Of a DNA stretch of 64,000 bases, positions 16,550-25,147 are shown in pieces; position 1 is the stretch's first letter, and every line of letters begins with the position of its first letter. Under the pieces are notes generated by a model. That model was not told where the DNA came from, did no database searches, and saw only the letters and a program-made list of their open reading frames with translations. Source of the stretch: JANYHH01 sp965249745 (GTDB taxonomy: Bacteria > Deinococcota > Deinococci > Deinococcales > JAAFIG01); the NCBI GenBank assembly GCA_965249745.1, contig OZ252252.1, positions 2,170,001-2,234,000 of the forward strand. Reading direction: 5' to 3'. The translations under genes and the position numbers were made by a program.

Positions 16550-17386
16550 TCAAGTATTTGTGGACGAGCAGAACAGAGTGTCAAAGCGCTCCTCGAACAT
16601 CACAGGCGATAGGAAGCCTAGACTCGAATGCCGACGTTCACGGTTGTACCAAACCTCAATCCACTCAAACACCGCCGCTCGAGTCTGCGCTTTCGACCCG
16701 ATTGGCTTTGCCAAGTCAAGCTCGCACTTCAATGTGCCAAAAAAGCTCTCAGCGACAGCATTATCCCAGCAATTCCCTTTGCGGCTCATGCTCGAAACCG
16801 CGCCGATTCGTTCAAGCGCCGCTCGGTGAACAGTCGCTGCATACTGCACCCCACGATCACTGTGATACACCAACCCCGCACTGGGCTTCCTCGAGATTCT
16901 CGCCATCTCCAATGCGTCCAGCACCACTTTGGATTCGAGCGAATCGCTCATTGACCAACCCACCACGCGTCTCGAGTGCAAATCCAGCACGGCTGCTAAG
17001 TACAACCAGCCCTCCGTCGTTGGTAAGTACGTGATGTCAGCCACCCATTTCTGATTGGGTTTCTCAGCATCGAACTCTCGGTCAAGGCGATTCTCAGCTA
17101 TCGCGTGTCCATGCGTTGAATCCGTGGTGATTTGCTTAATTTTGCCTTTTCGTTTTCCTGCCAGTCCGTAATCGCGCATCACGCTCGCCACGAGCGGACG
17201 ACTGCAACGCTCGGTGGTCTCGAGCAGCACGGCATGAATACGAGCGCTGCCGTAGGTGTTGCGACTATTGGCGTGGATCAGTTTGATCTGCTCTGCTAGA
17301 ACGCCTCTTCGTTTGATTCGGTTGGATTCAGGCCTTTTCTGCGCGGCGTAATACCCGCTCCTGCTCACTTCAAGCGTCCTGCACAT
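16550..17386 (-). CDS. IS3-family transposase orfB (DDE integrase)
   Basis: 278 residues from ATG; in the fused OrfAB the frame extends upstream through FKFIHDHRDEFNLEI. HTH_21 type start (MCRTLEVSRSGYYA), then the rve integrase core: WVADITYLPT (first Asp), VYHSDRGVQYA (second Asp) and NAVAESFFGTLKCEL (Glu). These form the DDE triad. The end, WYNRERRHSSLGFLSP, is typical. The stop TGA lies inside the left terminal repeat. Expressed as a -1 frameshift fusion with orfA. Confidence 0.95.
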   Translation of the reverse strand: MCRTLEVSRSGYYAAQKRPESNRIKRRGVLAEQIKLIHANSRNTYGSARIHAVLLETTERCSRPLVASVMRDYGLAGKRKGKIKQITTDSTHGHAIAENRLDREFDAEKPNQKWVADITYLPTTEGWLYLAAVLDLHSRRVVGWSMSDSLESKVVLDALEMARISRKPSAGLVYHSDRGVQYAATVHRAALERIGAVSSMSRKGNCWDNAVAESFFGTLKCELDLAKPIGSKAQTRAAVFEWIEVWYNRERRHSSLGFLSPVMFEERFDTLFCSSTNT

Positions 17387-17433
17387 GATCTCGAGATTGA
17401 ACTCGTCTCTGTGATCGTGGATGAACTTGAATT

Positions 17434-17736
17434 TCAGCGGGTTTCCTTGGCGAAAAAGGCCACGGCTTTTTTTAGAATATCTCGCTCCTGACGGGCGATC
17501 TCGAGGTCTCGTCGGAGTTGTTGCAACTCGCGTTCCTGCTCAGTCAATGCGCTCACCACTCGACCAGTGAACGCAGGACGAGCTTCTGCTGCACGGGTTT
17601 CGTGTTCTTTCTTCCAACGTCCGAGCATATTCGGGTTGATGCCTAGATTTCTTGCTGTGTCACTGATGCCCTCAGTACGGGCGAGCCTGACCGCTTCGAG
17701 TTTGTATTCGGGGGTGTACCTGTTGTGTTTGGCCAT
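17434..17736 (-). CDS. IS3-family transposase orfA (helix-turn-helix)
   Basis: 100 residues; ATG with GGAGGCAGAA upstream. It begins MAKHNRYTPEYKLEAVRLA, an HTH_Tnp_1 domain, followed by a leucine-zipper-like coiled coil (LTEQERELQQLRRDLEIA) used for multimerisation. Near its end the codons CTA-AAA-AAA-GCC (A7, complement of 17467-17473) offer a -1 slippery site. Slipping there reads through into the orfB frame, as is usual in this family. Confidence 0.92.
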   Translation of the reverse strand: MAKHNRYTPEYKLEAVRLARTEGISDTARNLGINPNMLGRWKKEHETRAAEARPAFTGRVVSALTEQERELQQLRRDLEIARQERDILKKAVAFFAKETR

Positions 17737-19837
17737 TTCTGCCTCCATTGTGGGGCTGAACTGGTCGTACACAAAATCTTACCCATATCAACCTGCTGCG
17801 CGGCCCTTACAAACGCAACGAGTACCGCAAAGTAATCCTTCCTCTCACCGTTCTGCGCCGCTTTGACTGCCTGCTCTCCAGCACCAAAGCCGATACCCTA
17901 ATCAAGCACGCGGAGATCAAGCACAAACCCGAGTCGGTGATCCGCAGCATGCTCGAGCAGATCACGAAGTATCCATTTTATAACCTCTCCAAACTTGAAT
18001 TGATGCCGACAACGCGCGAAAAGAACTCTGTGCTGGACGACCCAAACCAGCTCGCAGTCAACCTCAACGCGTACATCAATGCGTTCTCCCCGAACGTGCG
18101 CGGCATCATGGAGAAATTCGCGTTCGATCAGCAGATCACGCGGATGGCGGAGAAGAATTTACTGTACGAAGTCATCAAAGCCTTCAGCAAGATTGATCTG
18201 TCACCCCACCGCGTGGACAACAACCAGATGGGGTATGTCTTCGAAGAACTGATTCGCATTGGCGCTGAGCAGAGCAACGAGGAAGCCGGTGAACACTTCA
18301 CCCCCCGCGAAGTGATCAAACTGATGGTCAACCTGCTGCTGACCCCAGAGCAAGACCTAGGGCGCAGCCACGTCGTCAAAACCATTTACGACCCTGCCTG
18401 CGGCACGGGTGGCATGCTCAGCGTCGCCGAGAAGTACATCCGAGACCTCAACCGCGACGCTGACCCGCACCTGTTCGGGCAGGACTGGAACGACGAAGCG
18501 TGGGCGGTTTGTAAAAGCGATATGCTCATCAAGGGCGAAGACGCCGACAACGTGAAGCTCGGGGATAGTTTTCTGGAGGACGGCTTCACGTACAACACCG
18601 ACGGCACGAAAATCACGTTTGATTACATGCTCGCCAACCCACCGTTCGGGGTGGAATGGAAGCAGCAACAAAAGAAGCTCGAGGCGGAACAAATCAGCCT
18701 TGGGTACGCGGGGCGCTTCGGGGCGGGCTTGCCGCGCATCAACGACGGCAGCTTGCTGTTCTTGCAACACATGATTTCCAAAATGCGTCCCACCGAACAA
18801 GGCGGGAGCCGCATCGGAATCGTCTTCAACGGCAGCCCACTCTTTACTGGCGACGCGGGCAGTGGCGAGAGCAACATCCGCCAGTGGATCATCGAAAACG
18901 ATTGGTTAGAAGCAGTCGTAGCGTTGCCGGATCAACTCTTTTACAACACGGGCATCAGCACGTACATCTGGGTGCTCAGCAACCGCAAAGCCAAACCGCG
19001 ACAAGGCAAAGTGCAACTGATTGACGCCAGAGCGTTCTTCATCAAAATGAAAAAGAGTTTAGGGAATAAACGCAACAAGATCGGTGATGCTAAGGAGAAC
19101 GAAGCGGATCAAATCGGGGACATCACCGCGATTTACGGCGCGTTCCAAGACGGTGAGGCTCGAGTGCTGCACGACAAAGCACAAGTCGTCAGCAAGATTT
19201 TCAGCAACGAAGATTTTGGGTATTACAAGATCACCGTGGAACGCCCGCTGCGCCTGAACTTCTGCGCCAGTGACGAACGCATGGCGCGAATCGCGGATGA
19301 AACGGCATTCAAGAACCTCGCCAGCAGACAGAAGAAACAAGAACAAGCGCGCTTGCTGGACATCGAAGCGGGCAAGACGCGCCAAGACGAAGTGTACGAA
19401 CTCCTCAAAGCCTTCCGCGACGCGCACGGCGAACGCGTGTACACGAACCGCACAGAGTTCCTGACCGACCTGCGCGCCCTAGATCGCGCTCGAGGCGTGA
19501 GCGCAGCGGAATTGAAAGCCGTGCTGAACGCTTTGTCAGAACGCGATCCAACCGCCGACATCTGCACAGACAAAGATGGCAACCCCGAGAGTGACGCCGA
19601 CCTGCGCGACACCGAAAGCGTGCCGCTGACAGAAAGTATTGATGCGTACTTCCAAACGCAAGTTCTGCCGCACGTTCCAGACGCCTGGATTGACCACAGC
19701 AAAACCAAGATCGGGTACGAAATCCCGCTCAACCGTCACTTCTACCGCTACAAACCACCGCGTCCGCTCGAGGAGATTGAGGGCGACATCAAAACCTTGG
19801 AGCAAGAAATCGTGGCGCTGCTGGGCGCGGTGACCGC

Positions 19838-20785
19838 GTGAGCGACATCAAACTGTTCAGCGTCACCGGCGGCAAAGCCCATGAAATCTTCGGCGCGGCC
19901 AGCGATTTAGAGAAACCCCTGCAAACGCTGATCGAGCAGAATTTAGAGACGTTGCTGGGGATTCGGTTTTTGGCAACGGAGTACAGCACGGGTAAAACCC
20001 ACGCGGGACGGATTGACACGCTTGGATTAGACGAGAACAACTGCCCAGTCATATTGGAGTACAAACGCTCGAGCGGCGAGAATGTCATCAATCAAGGTTT
20101 GTTCTACTTGGACTGGTTGATGGATCACCAAGCCGAGTTCAAATTTTTGGTGCTCGAGACGTTTGGGAAAGCCACTGCGGACGCGATTGATTGGAGTGCG
20201 CCCAGATTGGTGTGCATCGCCGCTGATTTCACGAAGTACGACGGTCACGCCGTGCAGCAAATCAACCGCAACATTGAACTGATCCGGTATCGCAGCTTCG
20301 GAGATGAATTGCTGTTGCTGGAGCAGGTGAACGCCGTCGCTGTAAAACCAAACACCAAAGCGAAAACGCTGCCTCAGACCAGCCTCGAGAAAGTTGCTCA
20401 AACATCCAAAACGCCTGTTCAAGACAAAACAATCGCGGAGCGGTTGGAGGAGTTCACGCCGTTTGTGCGAGAGTTGTTCGATTCGCTCGGGGGATTCGTG
20501 ATGTCTTTGGGTGACGACGTGCAACGCAGCGACTTGAAATACTGGATTGCGTTTAAACGAATCAAGAGCTTTATGAGTGTTCAATTTCAAAAAAACCGTT
20601 TGCTGCTTTTTTTGCACCTTGATCCGAAGAAGTTTGAGATGGTTGATGGGTTTACGCATGACAAAACGGGCAAAGGTCATTTTGGTGCGGGAAATCTTCA
20701 GGTGATCGTGTCCGACGCAGCCGCCTTGGATCGCGCCAAAGCATTGATTCAGCAAGCCTACGAGGGCGGTTCCCGTGCAAGCTAA
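19838..20785 (+). CDS. DUF5655-type protein with a PD-(D/E)xK-like N-terminal domain
   Basis: 315 residues, GTG start overlapping the hsdM stop. The N-terminal 150 residues show the nuclease-like pattern RIDTLGLDENNCPVILEYKR (Asp, then ExK), followed by NQGLFYLDWLMDH. The C-terminal ~110 residues (FVRELFDSLGG, DLKYWIAFKRIKSFMSVQF) fit DUF5655, a domain of unknown role often linked to nuclease domains. It lies between hsdM and hsdS with overlaps on both sides, so it is an integral operon member. Nuclease activity is inferred from the motif only. Confidence 0.7.
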   Translation: MSDIKLFSVTGGKAHEIFGAASDLEKPLQTLIEQNLETLLGIRFLATEYSTGKTHAGRIDTLGLDENNCPVILEYKRSSGENVINQGLFYLDWLMDHQAEFKFLVLETFGKATADAIDWSAPRLVCIAADFTKYDGHAVQQINRNIELIRYRSFGDELLLLEQVNAVAVKPNTKAKTLPQTSLEKVAQTSKTPVQDKTIAERLEEFTPFVRELFDSLGGFVMSLGDDVQRSDLKYWIAFKRIKSFMSVQFQKNRLLLFLHLDPKKFEMVDGFTHDKTGKGHFGAGNLQVIVSDAAALDRAKALIQQAYEGGSRAS

Positions 20786-22142
20786 GCCGTACAGTCGATA
20801 TAAACCAAGCGGCGTGGAATGGCTGGGCGATGTGCCAGCGCATTGGGAAGTCAAAAAGTTAAAGTACGTACTGGGTACGTCTATGGGTCTTGCATTCGAT
20901 AGCGAAGACTATATAGACGATGGCATTCCTTTAATCCGTATAGGCGATATTGAATCAACAGGGGTTGTGAATATCACTAATTCTAAACGACTTCCGGCTG
21001 AATATTTTAAATATTTCAAAAATTATGCTGTTAATAAAGGTGATATTTTGATAGCCATGACTGGAGCGACTATTGGAAAAGTTGCGAGATATACTCACAT
21101 TGAACAAAGTCTTTTGAACCAACGAGTCTGCAAATTTATTTCAAATTCAGTGCTTGTAGATTTTACTTGGTGCTTACTTAATTCTAACGGTTATTTAGAA
21201 TACATTAAATTAACTGGGTTTGGAGGCGCTCAACCAAATATTTCGGACTCTCAGTTACTTGATTATCTCGTTGCGCTTCCGCCCCTCCTCGAGCAACGCG
21301 CCATCGCGGATTTCCTCGACATTAAAACCGCTGTGCTGGACGAACTCACCGCGAAGAAACGCAGTTTGCTCGAGCGGTTGCGGGAGCATCGCACCGCGTT
21401 GATTTCACGGGCGGTCACGAAGGGCTTGCCGGAAGCTGAGGCGCGAGCGGCGGGGATAGAAGTTGGCTCGAGGAGGTTCAAGGCGAGCGGGGTGGAGTGG
21501 TTGGGCGATGTGCCAGAGCATTGGGAGGTTGGAAATATTCGGAGGTTTTGTCTTATGCGAACCGGACACACTCCGAGTCGTAACGAGGCGACATATTGGG
21601 AGGACTGCGATATCCCTTGGTTTACGCTTGCAGACGTTTGGCAACTTCGTGATGGAAAACGAAAATTCTTGGGCGAAACAAAAGAGCTTGTCAGCAAGCT
21701 TGGTTTACAGAATTCTGCTGCTCAGCTTCTTCCAGTGGGAACAGTCATCCTTTCTAGGACTGCCTCAGTTGGGTTCTCTGGAATCATGCCTACTCCAATG
21801 GCGACCAGCCAAGACTTTTGGAACTGGGTTCCCGGTTCAAAAGTTAATCCTGACTATTTGCTTTATCAAATGAGGGCGATGCAGCCAACCATCTTGAGTT
21901 TGACTATGGGTTCAACGCATAAAACGATTTACCAACCAGATGCCGCTCGTATTGAAATTGCTGTCCCGCCACTCCTCGAGCAGCGGGCGATAGCGGATTA
22001 CCTTGACCGTGAAACGCGGCGCATAGACCACCTGATTGCGCGGGTAGAAGCGGCGCTCGAGTGGCTGGCGGAGTACAGATCGGCTTTGATTACGGCGGCG
22101 GTCACGGGCAAAATTGACGTGCGGGAAGGGGTGGCAGTTTGA
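20775..22142 (+). CDS. hsdS: Type I restriction-modification specificity subunit
   Basis: 455 residues, GTG start overlapping the previous gene by 11 bp. Two target recognition domains are each opened by SGVEWLGDVPxHWEV (about 12 and 240) and closed by PPLLEQRAIADxLD plus a helical spacer. The conserved repeat segments are G+C-rich with CTCGAG. The two recognition domains, especially the first (about 20,880-21,270), are A+T-rich without it, as expected if they were swapped in by recombination. HsdS sets the bipartite DNA target for HsdM and HsdR. The subunit itself looks intact. Confidence 0.93.
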   Translation: MQAKPYSRYKPSGVEWLGDVPAHWEVKKLKYVLGTSMGLAFDSEDYIDDGIPLIRIGDIESTGVVNITNSKRLPAEYFKYFKNYAVNKGDILIAMTGATIGKVARYTHIEQSLLNQRVCKFISNSVLVDFTWCLLNSNGYLEYIKLTGFGGAQPNISDSQLLDYLVALPPLLEQRAIADFLDIKTAVLDELTAKKRSLLERLREHRTALISRAVTKGLPEAEARAAGIEVGSRRFKASGVEWLGDVPEHWEVGNIRRFCLMRTGHTPSRNEATYWEDCDIPWFTLADVWQLRDGKRKFLGETKELVSKLGLQNSAAQLLPVGTVILSRTASVGFSGIMPTPMATSQDFWNWVPGSKVNPDYLLYQMRAMQPTILSLTMGSTHKTIYQPDAARIEIAVPPLLEQRAIADYLDRETRRIDHLIARVEAALEWLAEYRSALITAAVTGKIDVREGVAV

Positions 22143-22660
22143 GTCCGCACGATTACACTGCTGCTCAGGCGCTCAACTTGCTTCTGCGAAAGATTTCTGT
22201 CTTTGATACCTCTCTTGAAACCCATATTCGTGAAGTCATTGACGAAGGGGAAGAAATAGAAAAAGTAATTGAGTCGCAAACAGACATGTTTGGCAACAGC
22301 AGAAATATTCGAACTATTCGACAACGGCAACCATTTAGCGCTGAAGCGGCTTTAAAAATAGCTTTTGAAATTTTGAAGATCAATCTTGTCGAACTGCCAG
22401 CAATTGTAAATTCTGCAAATCAATCTATAGAAGGCCTGAGCATTGCAGACGAAAGATTTGCTATAGGAAACTCTAGTGTGTTAGCTGCTCGAGGAGTCCA
22501 ATTAAATCAGCTTCGAGTCAGTACCTCGATTGAAACAAGTTACTTTGATAGCGACCAAGGTAATGAAGTCTTACTTGTTTCTCTACCTACCGAGAATTTG
22601 AATGTTTTAATTGAAAATGTGAATCTTCTCGAGCCTCTGCTTGATTTTGGAGGTGGTTGA
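22139..22660 (+). CDS. Uncharacterised protein in the RM operon
   Basis: 173 residues from a TTG that overlaps the hsdS stop (TTGA). No family is recognised. It is mostly helical at first (AAQALNLLLRKISVFDTSLE, IREVIDEGEEIEKVI) and then probably sheet-like. It is Asn/Glu-rich, and its DNA is A+T-rich compared with the core genome. It overlaps the next gene, so the two are translationally coupled. The context suggests an accessory or regulatory partner of the nuclease-like protein downstream. Confidence 0.7.
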   Translation: MSPHDYTAAQALNLLLRKISVFDTSLETHIREVIDEGEEIEKVIESQTDMFGNSRNIRTIRQRQPFSAEAALKIAFEILKINLVELPAIVNSANQSIEGLSIADERFAIGNSSVLAARGVQLNQLRVSTSIETSYFDSDQGNEVLLVSLPTENLNVLIENVNLLEPLLDFGGG

Positions 22661-23330
22661 TCTGGCATCGTTGACTGATCTTGAAACGGCCATTGATCGG
22701 TTGCTTGGAACCACAGGCGTACGTCATTACAAATTGATGTCTCACAAAGCAGACAAAGCTTACATTTTTGGTTTACGTTTAAAAGCAGCAGAGAGACTAG
22801 GAGTGAAACCGGTTTTAAGAAGCATCACTGGAGTGCCCGTGCCTTTTATTTTTAGAGGAGGACCAGGTTCCATTCACTCGAATCGTGAAAACTACGGCTA
22901 TGCAGCGTTTGAGTTCAATGATCATTTACTCGAGATACATACATGCGTCGAATTTGTTGGGCAAAGTCAAGTACTACACGAGATTGATGTCTGTGTCATG
23001 CGATCAAAAGAAGCAAATAAAGCACGAATCGAAGAACAAGACCCACCTGCCCGCTCGTTAGTAGTTGCGTTGGAGTGTAAATTCTATGATAAAAAGCTCG
23101 ATAAAAGTTTGGGAAGGGAATTTGTTGGGTTGATGGATGACATGAGTGAAAATATTCGATTCAGCGGATTGTGTTCTAATAACAAGTCGGATCAATTAGA
23201 GAGGTATTTCAGTAAAAAAGATCGCCCCTACGCTAATTTTAATCTATCATCGCTTAATCCGGAAATTGAAAAAGATTTTGTGACAAATCTTTTTCATGCC
23301 CTCAAAAAACTTACAGCGGGAAAAGCGTAG
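22641..23330 (+). CDS. Putative PD-(D/E)xK nuclease-like protein in the RM operon
   Basis: Up to 229 residues; the start is uncertain (TTG 22641, or TTG 22671 behind GGAGGTGG). The centre reads VLHEIDVCVM and then SLVVALECKFYDKKL, giving an Asp followed about 30 residues later by ExK, the arrangement of restriction-type nuclease cores. DKSLGREFVGLMDDM follows. No named family is recognised. A+T-rich, with only scattered CTCGAG. With the preceding gene it forms a two-gene module between hsdS and hsdR. Confidence 0.6.
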   Translation: MILEVVDLASLTDLETAIDRLLGTTGVRHYKLMSHKADKAYIFGLRLKAAERLGVKPVLRSITGVPVPFIFRGGPGSIHSNRENYGYAAFEFNDHLLEIHTCVEFVGQSQVLHEIDVCVMRSKEANKARIEEQDPPARSLVVALECKFYDKKLDKSLGREFVGLMDDMSENIRFSGLCSNNKSDQLERYFSKKDRPYANFNLSSLNPEIEKDFVTNLFHALKKLTAGKA

Positions 23331-23399
23331 ATATACTCCAAACCTCCGAAGCCACTCTCGAAACTGACCTCGCCAGTAAGCTTAGAGATAGCGACTGCT

Positions 23400-23519
23400 T
23401 TGCCGTTTTTGATGAAGTTGAAAGATGCGGGAATTTTGCATCAGTTGCGTCCTAAGAGCGGTCGTCGTCCCGCAGTTTGGGCGTTTCTGGAATTATTGCG
23501 TCGTGCCGAAGGGCGTTGA
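23400..23519 (+). pseudogene. Remnant resembling the C-terminal winged helix of a Fic-type protein
   Basis: Forty codons without a usable start read LPFLMKLKDAGILHQLRPKS, then GRRPAVWAFLELLRRAEGR and a stop. The pattern of helix, GIL turn, GRxxxVW strand and final helix matches the winged-helix ends of Fic proteins. The catalytic domain is missing. It may mark an earlier fic copy replaced by the intact gene downstream. Confidence 0.4.
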
Positions 23520-23548
23520 AGAACTGATCGGCTCGAGTCTCGTGGGTG

Positions 23549-23570
23549 ATACATAAACTGATTTATGTAT
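23549..23570. promoter_or_regulatory. 22-bp palindrome ATACATAAA-N4-TTTATGTAT
   Basis: Perfect 9-bp arms around CTGA. A second copy of the left half-site (ATACATAAA) begins exactly 40 bp downstream at 23589, with a degenerate right half (23602-23610). The arrangement suggests a dimeric repressor with two sites on one DNA face. No regulator gene next to it was identified. Confidence 0.5.
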
Positions 23571-23755
23571 TAAAAAAACGGTTTTCCAATACATAAACCG
23601 ATGTGTGTCTGATTGGCAAGACACGAAACCACAAAGGAAATCATGGCACAAACCTCGCCAAAACCGCTTCTGAAATCAGGTCACAGGTGCGCTCACCTCG
23701 AGCGGCTGGAATTTTGCAAAAACCCTCGAGTGTGCTGCACGGCTTGAATTGACCG

Positions 23756-23787
23756 TTACTAAAGTTTGAGGGCTTAAACTTTAGTAA
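23756..23787. promoter_or_regulatory. 32-bp palindrome upstream of fic
   Basis: TTACTAAAGTTT and AAACTTTAGTAA, perfect 12-bp arms around an 8-nt spacer. A closely related palindrome lies downstream of fic at 25018-25051 in front of hsdR. Placed 58 bp before the fic start, it is a probable operator. Confidence 0.6.
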
Positions 23788-23806
23788 GCGCTGGTACTAT
23801 GCAACT

Positions 23807-23822
23807 ATCCTTTAATAAGGAT
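23807..23822. promoter_or_regulatory. 16-bp palindrome just before fic
   Basis: ATCCTT TAAT AAGGAT, perfect 6-bp arms, 23 bp before the fic ATG. It could be part of the promoter or a minor operator. No function is shown by sequence alone. Confidence 0.3.
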
Positions 23823-23845
23823 TCTTGATTGGAGCAACCGTAACG

Positions 23846-25009
23846 ATGCCAGACCACAACCCTAGACTTGGACGGTACGAGACGCGCAGCGTCATGGGTG
23901 AGAGCGTGCGGGCGTACATGCCGCCGCTGCTGCCGCCCGTACCAGAACTCAACATGACCCCCAGACTCCAAGCGTTGCTTGAGCGTGCGACGCTGGCGCT
24001 CGGGCGCTTGGATGGGTTGTCGGCACTGCTGCCAGACGTGTCGCTGTTTATTTACATGTACATCCGCAAAGAAGCCTTGCTGTCCAGTCAGATCGAAGGC
24101 ACGCAATCTTCACTGACTGACCTGCTGCTGTACGAAAACGCGGCTGTGCCGGGCGTTCCGCTGAATGACGTGCAGGAAGTCTCGAGGTACGTCGCGGCGA
24201 TGACGCACGGCCTGGAGCGTCTACGCGGCGATTTTCCATTGTCACTGCGGCTCATCCGCGAGATTCACGAAGTCCTGATGCGTGATGCTCGAGGTGGCGA
24301 TAAGTTGCCCGGCGAATTCAGACGCTCTCAGAATTGGTTGGGTGGCACGCGCCCTGGCAACGCGGCTTTTGTTCCTCCACCGCACGAAGCGGTTTTGGAT
24401 TTGATGAGTAACCTAGAAAATTTTTTTTACAATGACGACACGCCTACACTGGTGAAAGCGGCGTTGGCGCACGTGCAGTTTGAGACGATTCACCCTTTTC
24501 TGGATGGCAACGGACGCACGGGGCGTTTGCTGATTACGTTTTTGCTGTGCGCCGATCAGATGCTTAGCGAACCGACACTGTACCTGAGTTTGTACTTCAA
24601 AACGCATCGCGCTCAGTATTACGACCTTTTGCAACAGGTGCGCTTAGAGGGGGCTTGGGAAGCGTGGCTCGAGTTTTTCCTAGAAGGGGTTTTGGAAACA
24701 GCGACGAGCGCGGTCAATGCCACGAAAGCGATTTTGGAGCGTTTTCAGCAGGATCGCACTCAAATCGAGGGTCTGGGTCGGGCTGCCTCGAGCGTGCTGC
24801 GGGTGCATCATTTGCTGGAGCGTCAGCCGTTCATCAGTATCGCCGTGGCCTCCAAAGCGCTGAATCTCTCCACACCAACCGTCACGAAAGCCATTGCTGC
24901 ACTTGAAAAATTAGGGATTATTCAGCAAACAGTCGTTAAGCAGCGGGATCGTTTGTGGGTGTACAGCAGTTACTTGGCGTTGCTTTCTCAGGGAACTGAT
25001 CCACTTTGA
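23846..25009 (+). CDS. fic: Fic family protein (AMP-transferase type) with winged-helix C-terminus
   Basis: 387 residues from ATG 23846. The catalytic Fic motif HPFLDGNGRTGR is complete (about 218-229). An inhibitory-helix motif SSQIEGTQ (about 83-90) should keep the site autoinhibited, as in the Fic_N-containing class. The last ~60 residues are a winged helix (SIAVASKALNLSTPTVTKAI). Fic enzymes attach AMP or other phosphoryl groups to proteins. The gene sits between the nuclease-like pair and hsdR and is flanked by two related palindromes. Its own winged helix could bind them, which would make it autoregulatory; that is inference. Confidence 0.88.
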   Translation: MPDHNPRLGRYETRSVMGESVRAYMPPLLPPVPELNMTPRLQALLERATLALGRLDGLSALLPDVSLFIYMYIRKEALLSSQIEGTQSSLTDLLLYENAAVPGVPLNDVQEVSRYVAAMTHGLERLRGDFPLSLRLIREIHEVLMRDARGGDKLPGEFRRSQNWLGGTRPGNAAFVPPPHEAVLDLMSNLENFFYNDDTPTLVKAALAHVQFETIHPFLDGNGRTGRLLITFLLCADQMLSEPTLYLSLYFKTHRAQYYDLLQQVRLEGAWEAWLEFFLEGVLETATSAVNATKAILERFQQDRTQIEGLGRAASSVLRVHHLLERQPFISIAVASKALNLSTPTVTKAIAALEKLGIIQQTVVKQRDRLWVYSSYLALLSQGTDPL

Positions 25010-25017
25010 CAAAACGG

Positions 25018-25051
25018 CTTATTAAAGTTTAGGGGCTTAAACTTTAATAAG
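25018..25051. promoter_or_regulatory. 34-bp palindrome between fic and hsdR
   Basis: CTTATTAAAGTTT and AAACTTTAATAAG, perfect 13-bp arms around an 8-nt spacer (AGGGGCTT; the upstream copy has GAGGGCTT). It begins 9 bp after the fic stop and lies 97 bp before the hsdR ATG. Probably an operator for hsdR; as an RNA hairpin without a T-run it is a poor terminator. Confidence 0.6.
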
Positions 25052-25147
25052 CCCACCCGCTATGAAAGCTTGCTTTAATAACGACTGCCCAATCACCAAG
25101 CGCTGTCAACCCTCGAGCCGCTTTTTTCATCTCATCAAGGATGCCGC

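Larger units (their letters stand above)
16543..17790 (-). mobile_element. IS3-family insertion sequence, 1248 bp
   Basis: The ends start TGATATG and finish CATATCA, giving TG...CA termini. Imperfect terminal inverted repeats extend about 30 bp (shared core TTGTGxACGAxCAG). The flanking 3-bp direct repeat is ACC (16540-16542 and 17791-17793). Inside are orfA and orfB on the minus strand with an A7 slippery site. It sits in codons 18-19 of hsdM. CTCGAG sites occur inside the element, so it has probably resided in this or a related genome for a while. Confidence 0.9.
16488..19841 (+). pseudogene. hsdM: Type I restriction-modification DNA methylase subunit, interrupted by an IS3-family element
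   Basis: The first 18 codons (ATG 16488, ELAGFIWNICN) are cut at 16542. The gene resumes at 17794 with LLRGPYKRNEYRKVILPLTV. Removing the element and one copy of the ACC duplication rejoins AAC-CTG-CTG in frame and gives a 701-codon gene (700 residues). The body has SAM motif I DPACGTGGML, the adenine-methylase motif NPPF (LANPPFGVEW) and FGQDWNDEAW. It would methylate adenines together with HsdS. As it stands only a product from an internal start (for example GTG 17937) is possible, lacking the N-terminal helical domain. Its end overlaps the next gene by GTGA. Confidence 0.85.
23331..23845. other. Regulatory and remnant-rich spacer between the nuclease-like gene and fic
   Basis: About 500 bp holding a fic-like C-terminal remnant, a 22-bp palindrome with a related half-site, a second, 32-bp palindrome and a small palindrome next to the fic start. 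At 23643 an ATG with AAAGGAAATC opens a 34-codon frame ending at 23747 that resembles nothing known; it could be a leftover start of the degraded gene. Confidence 0.55.
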
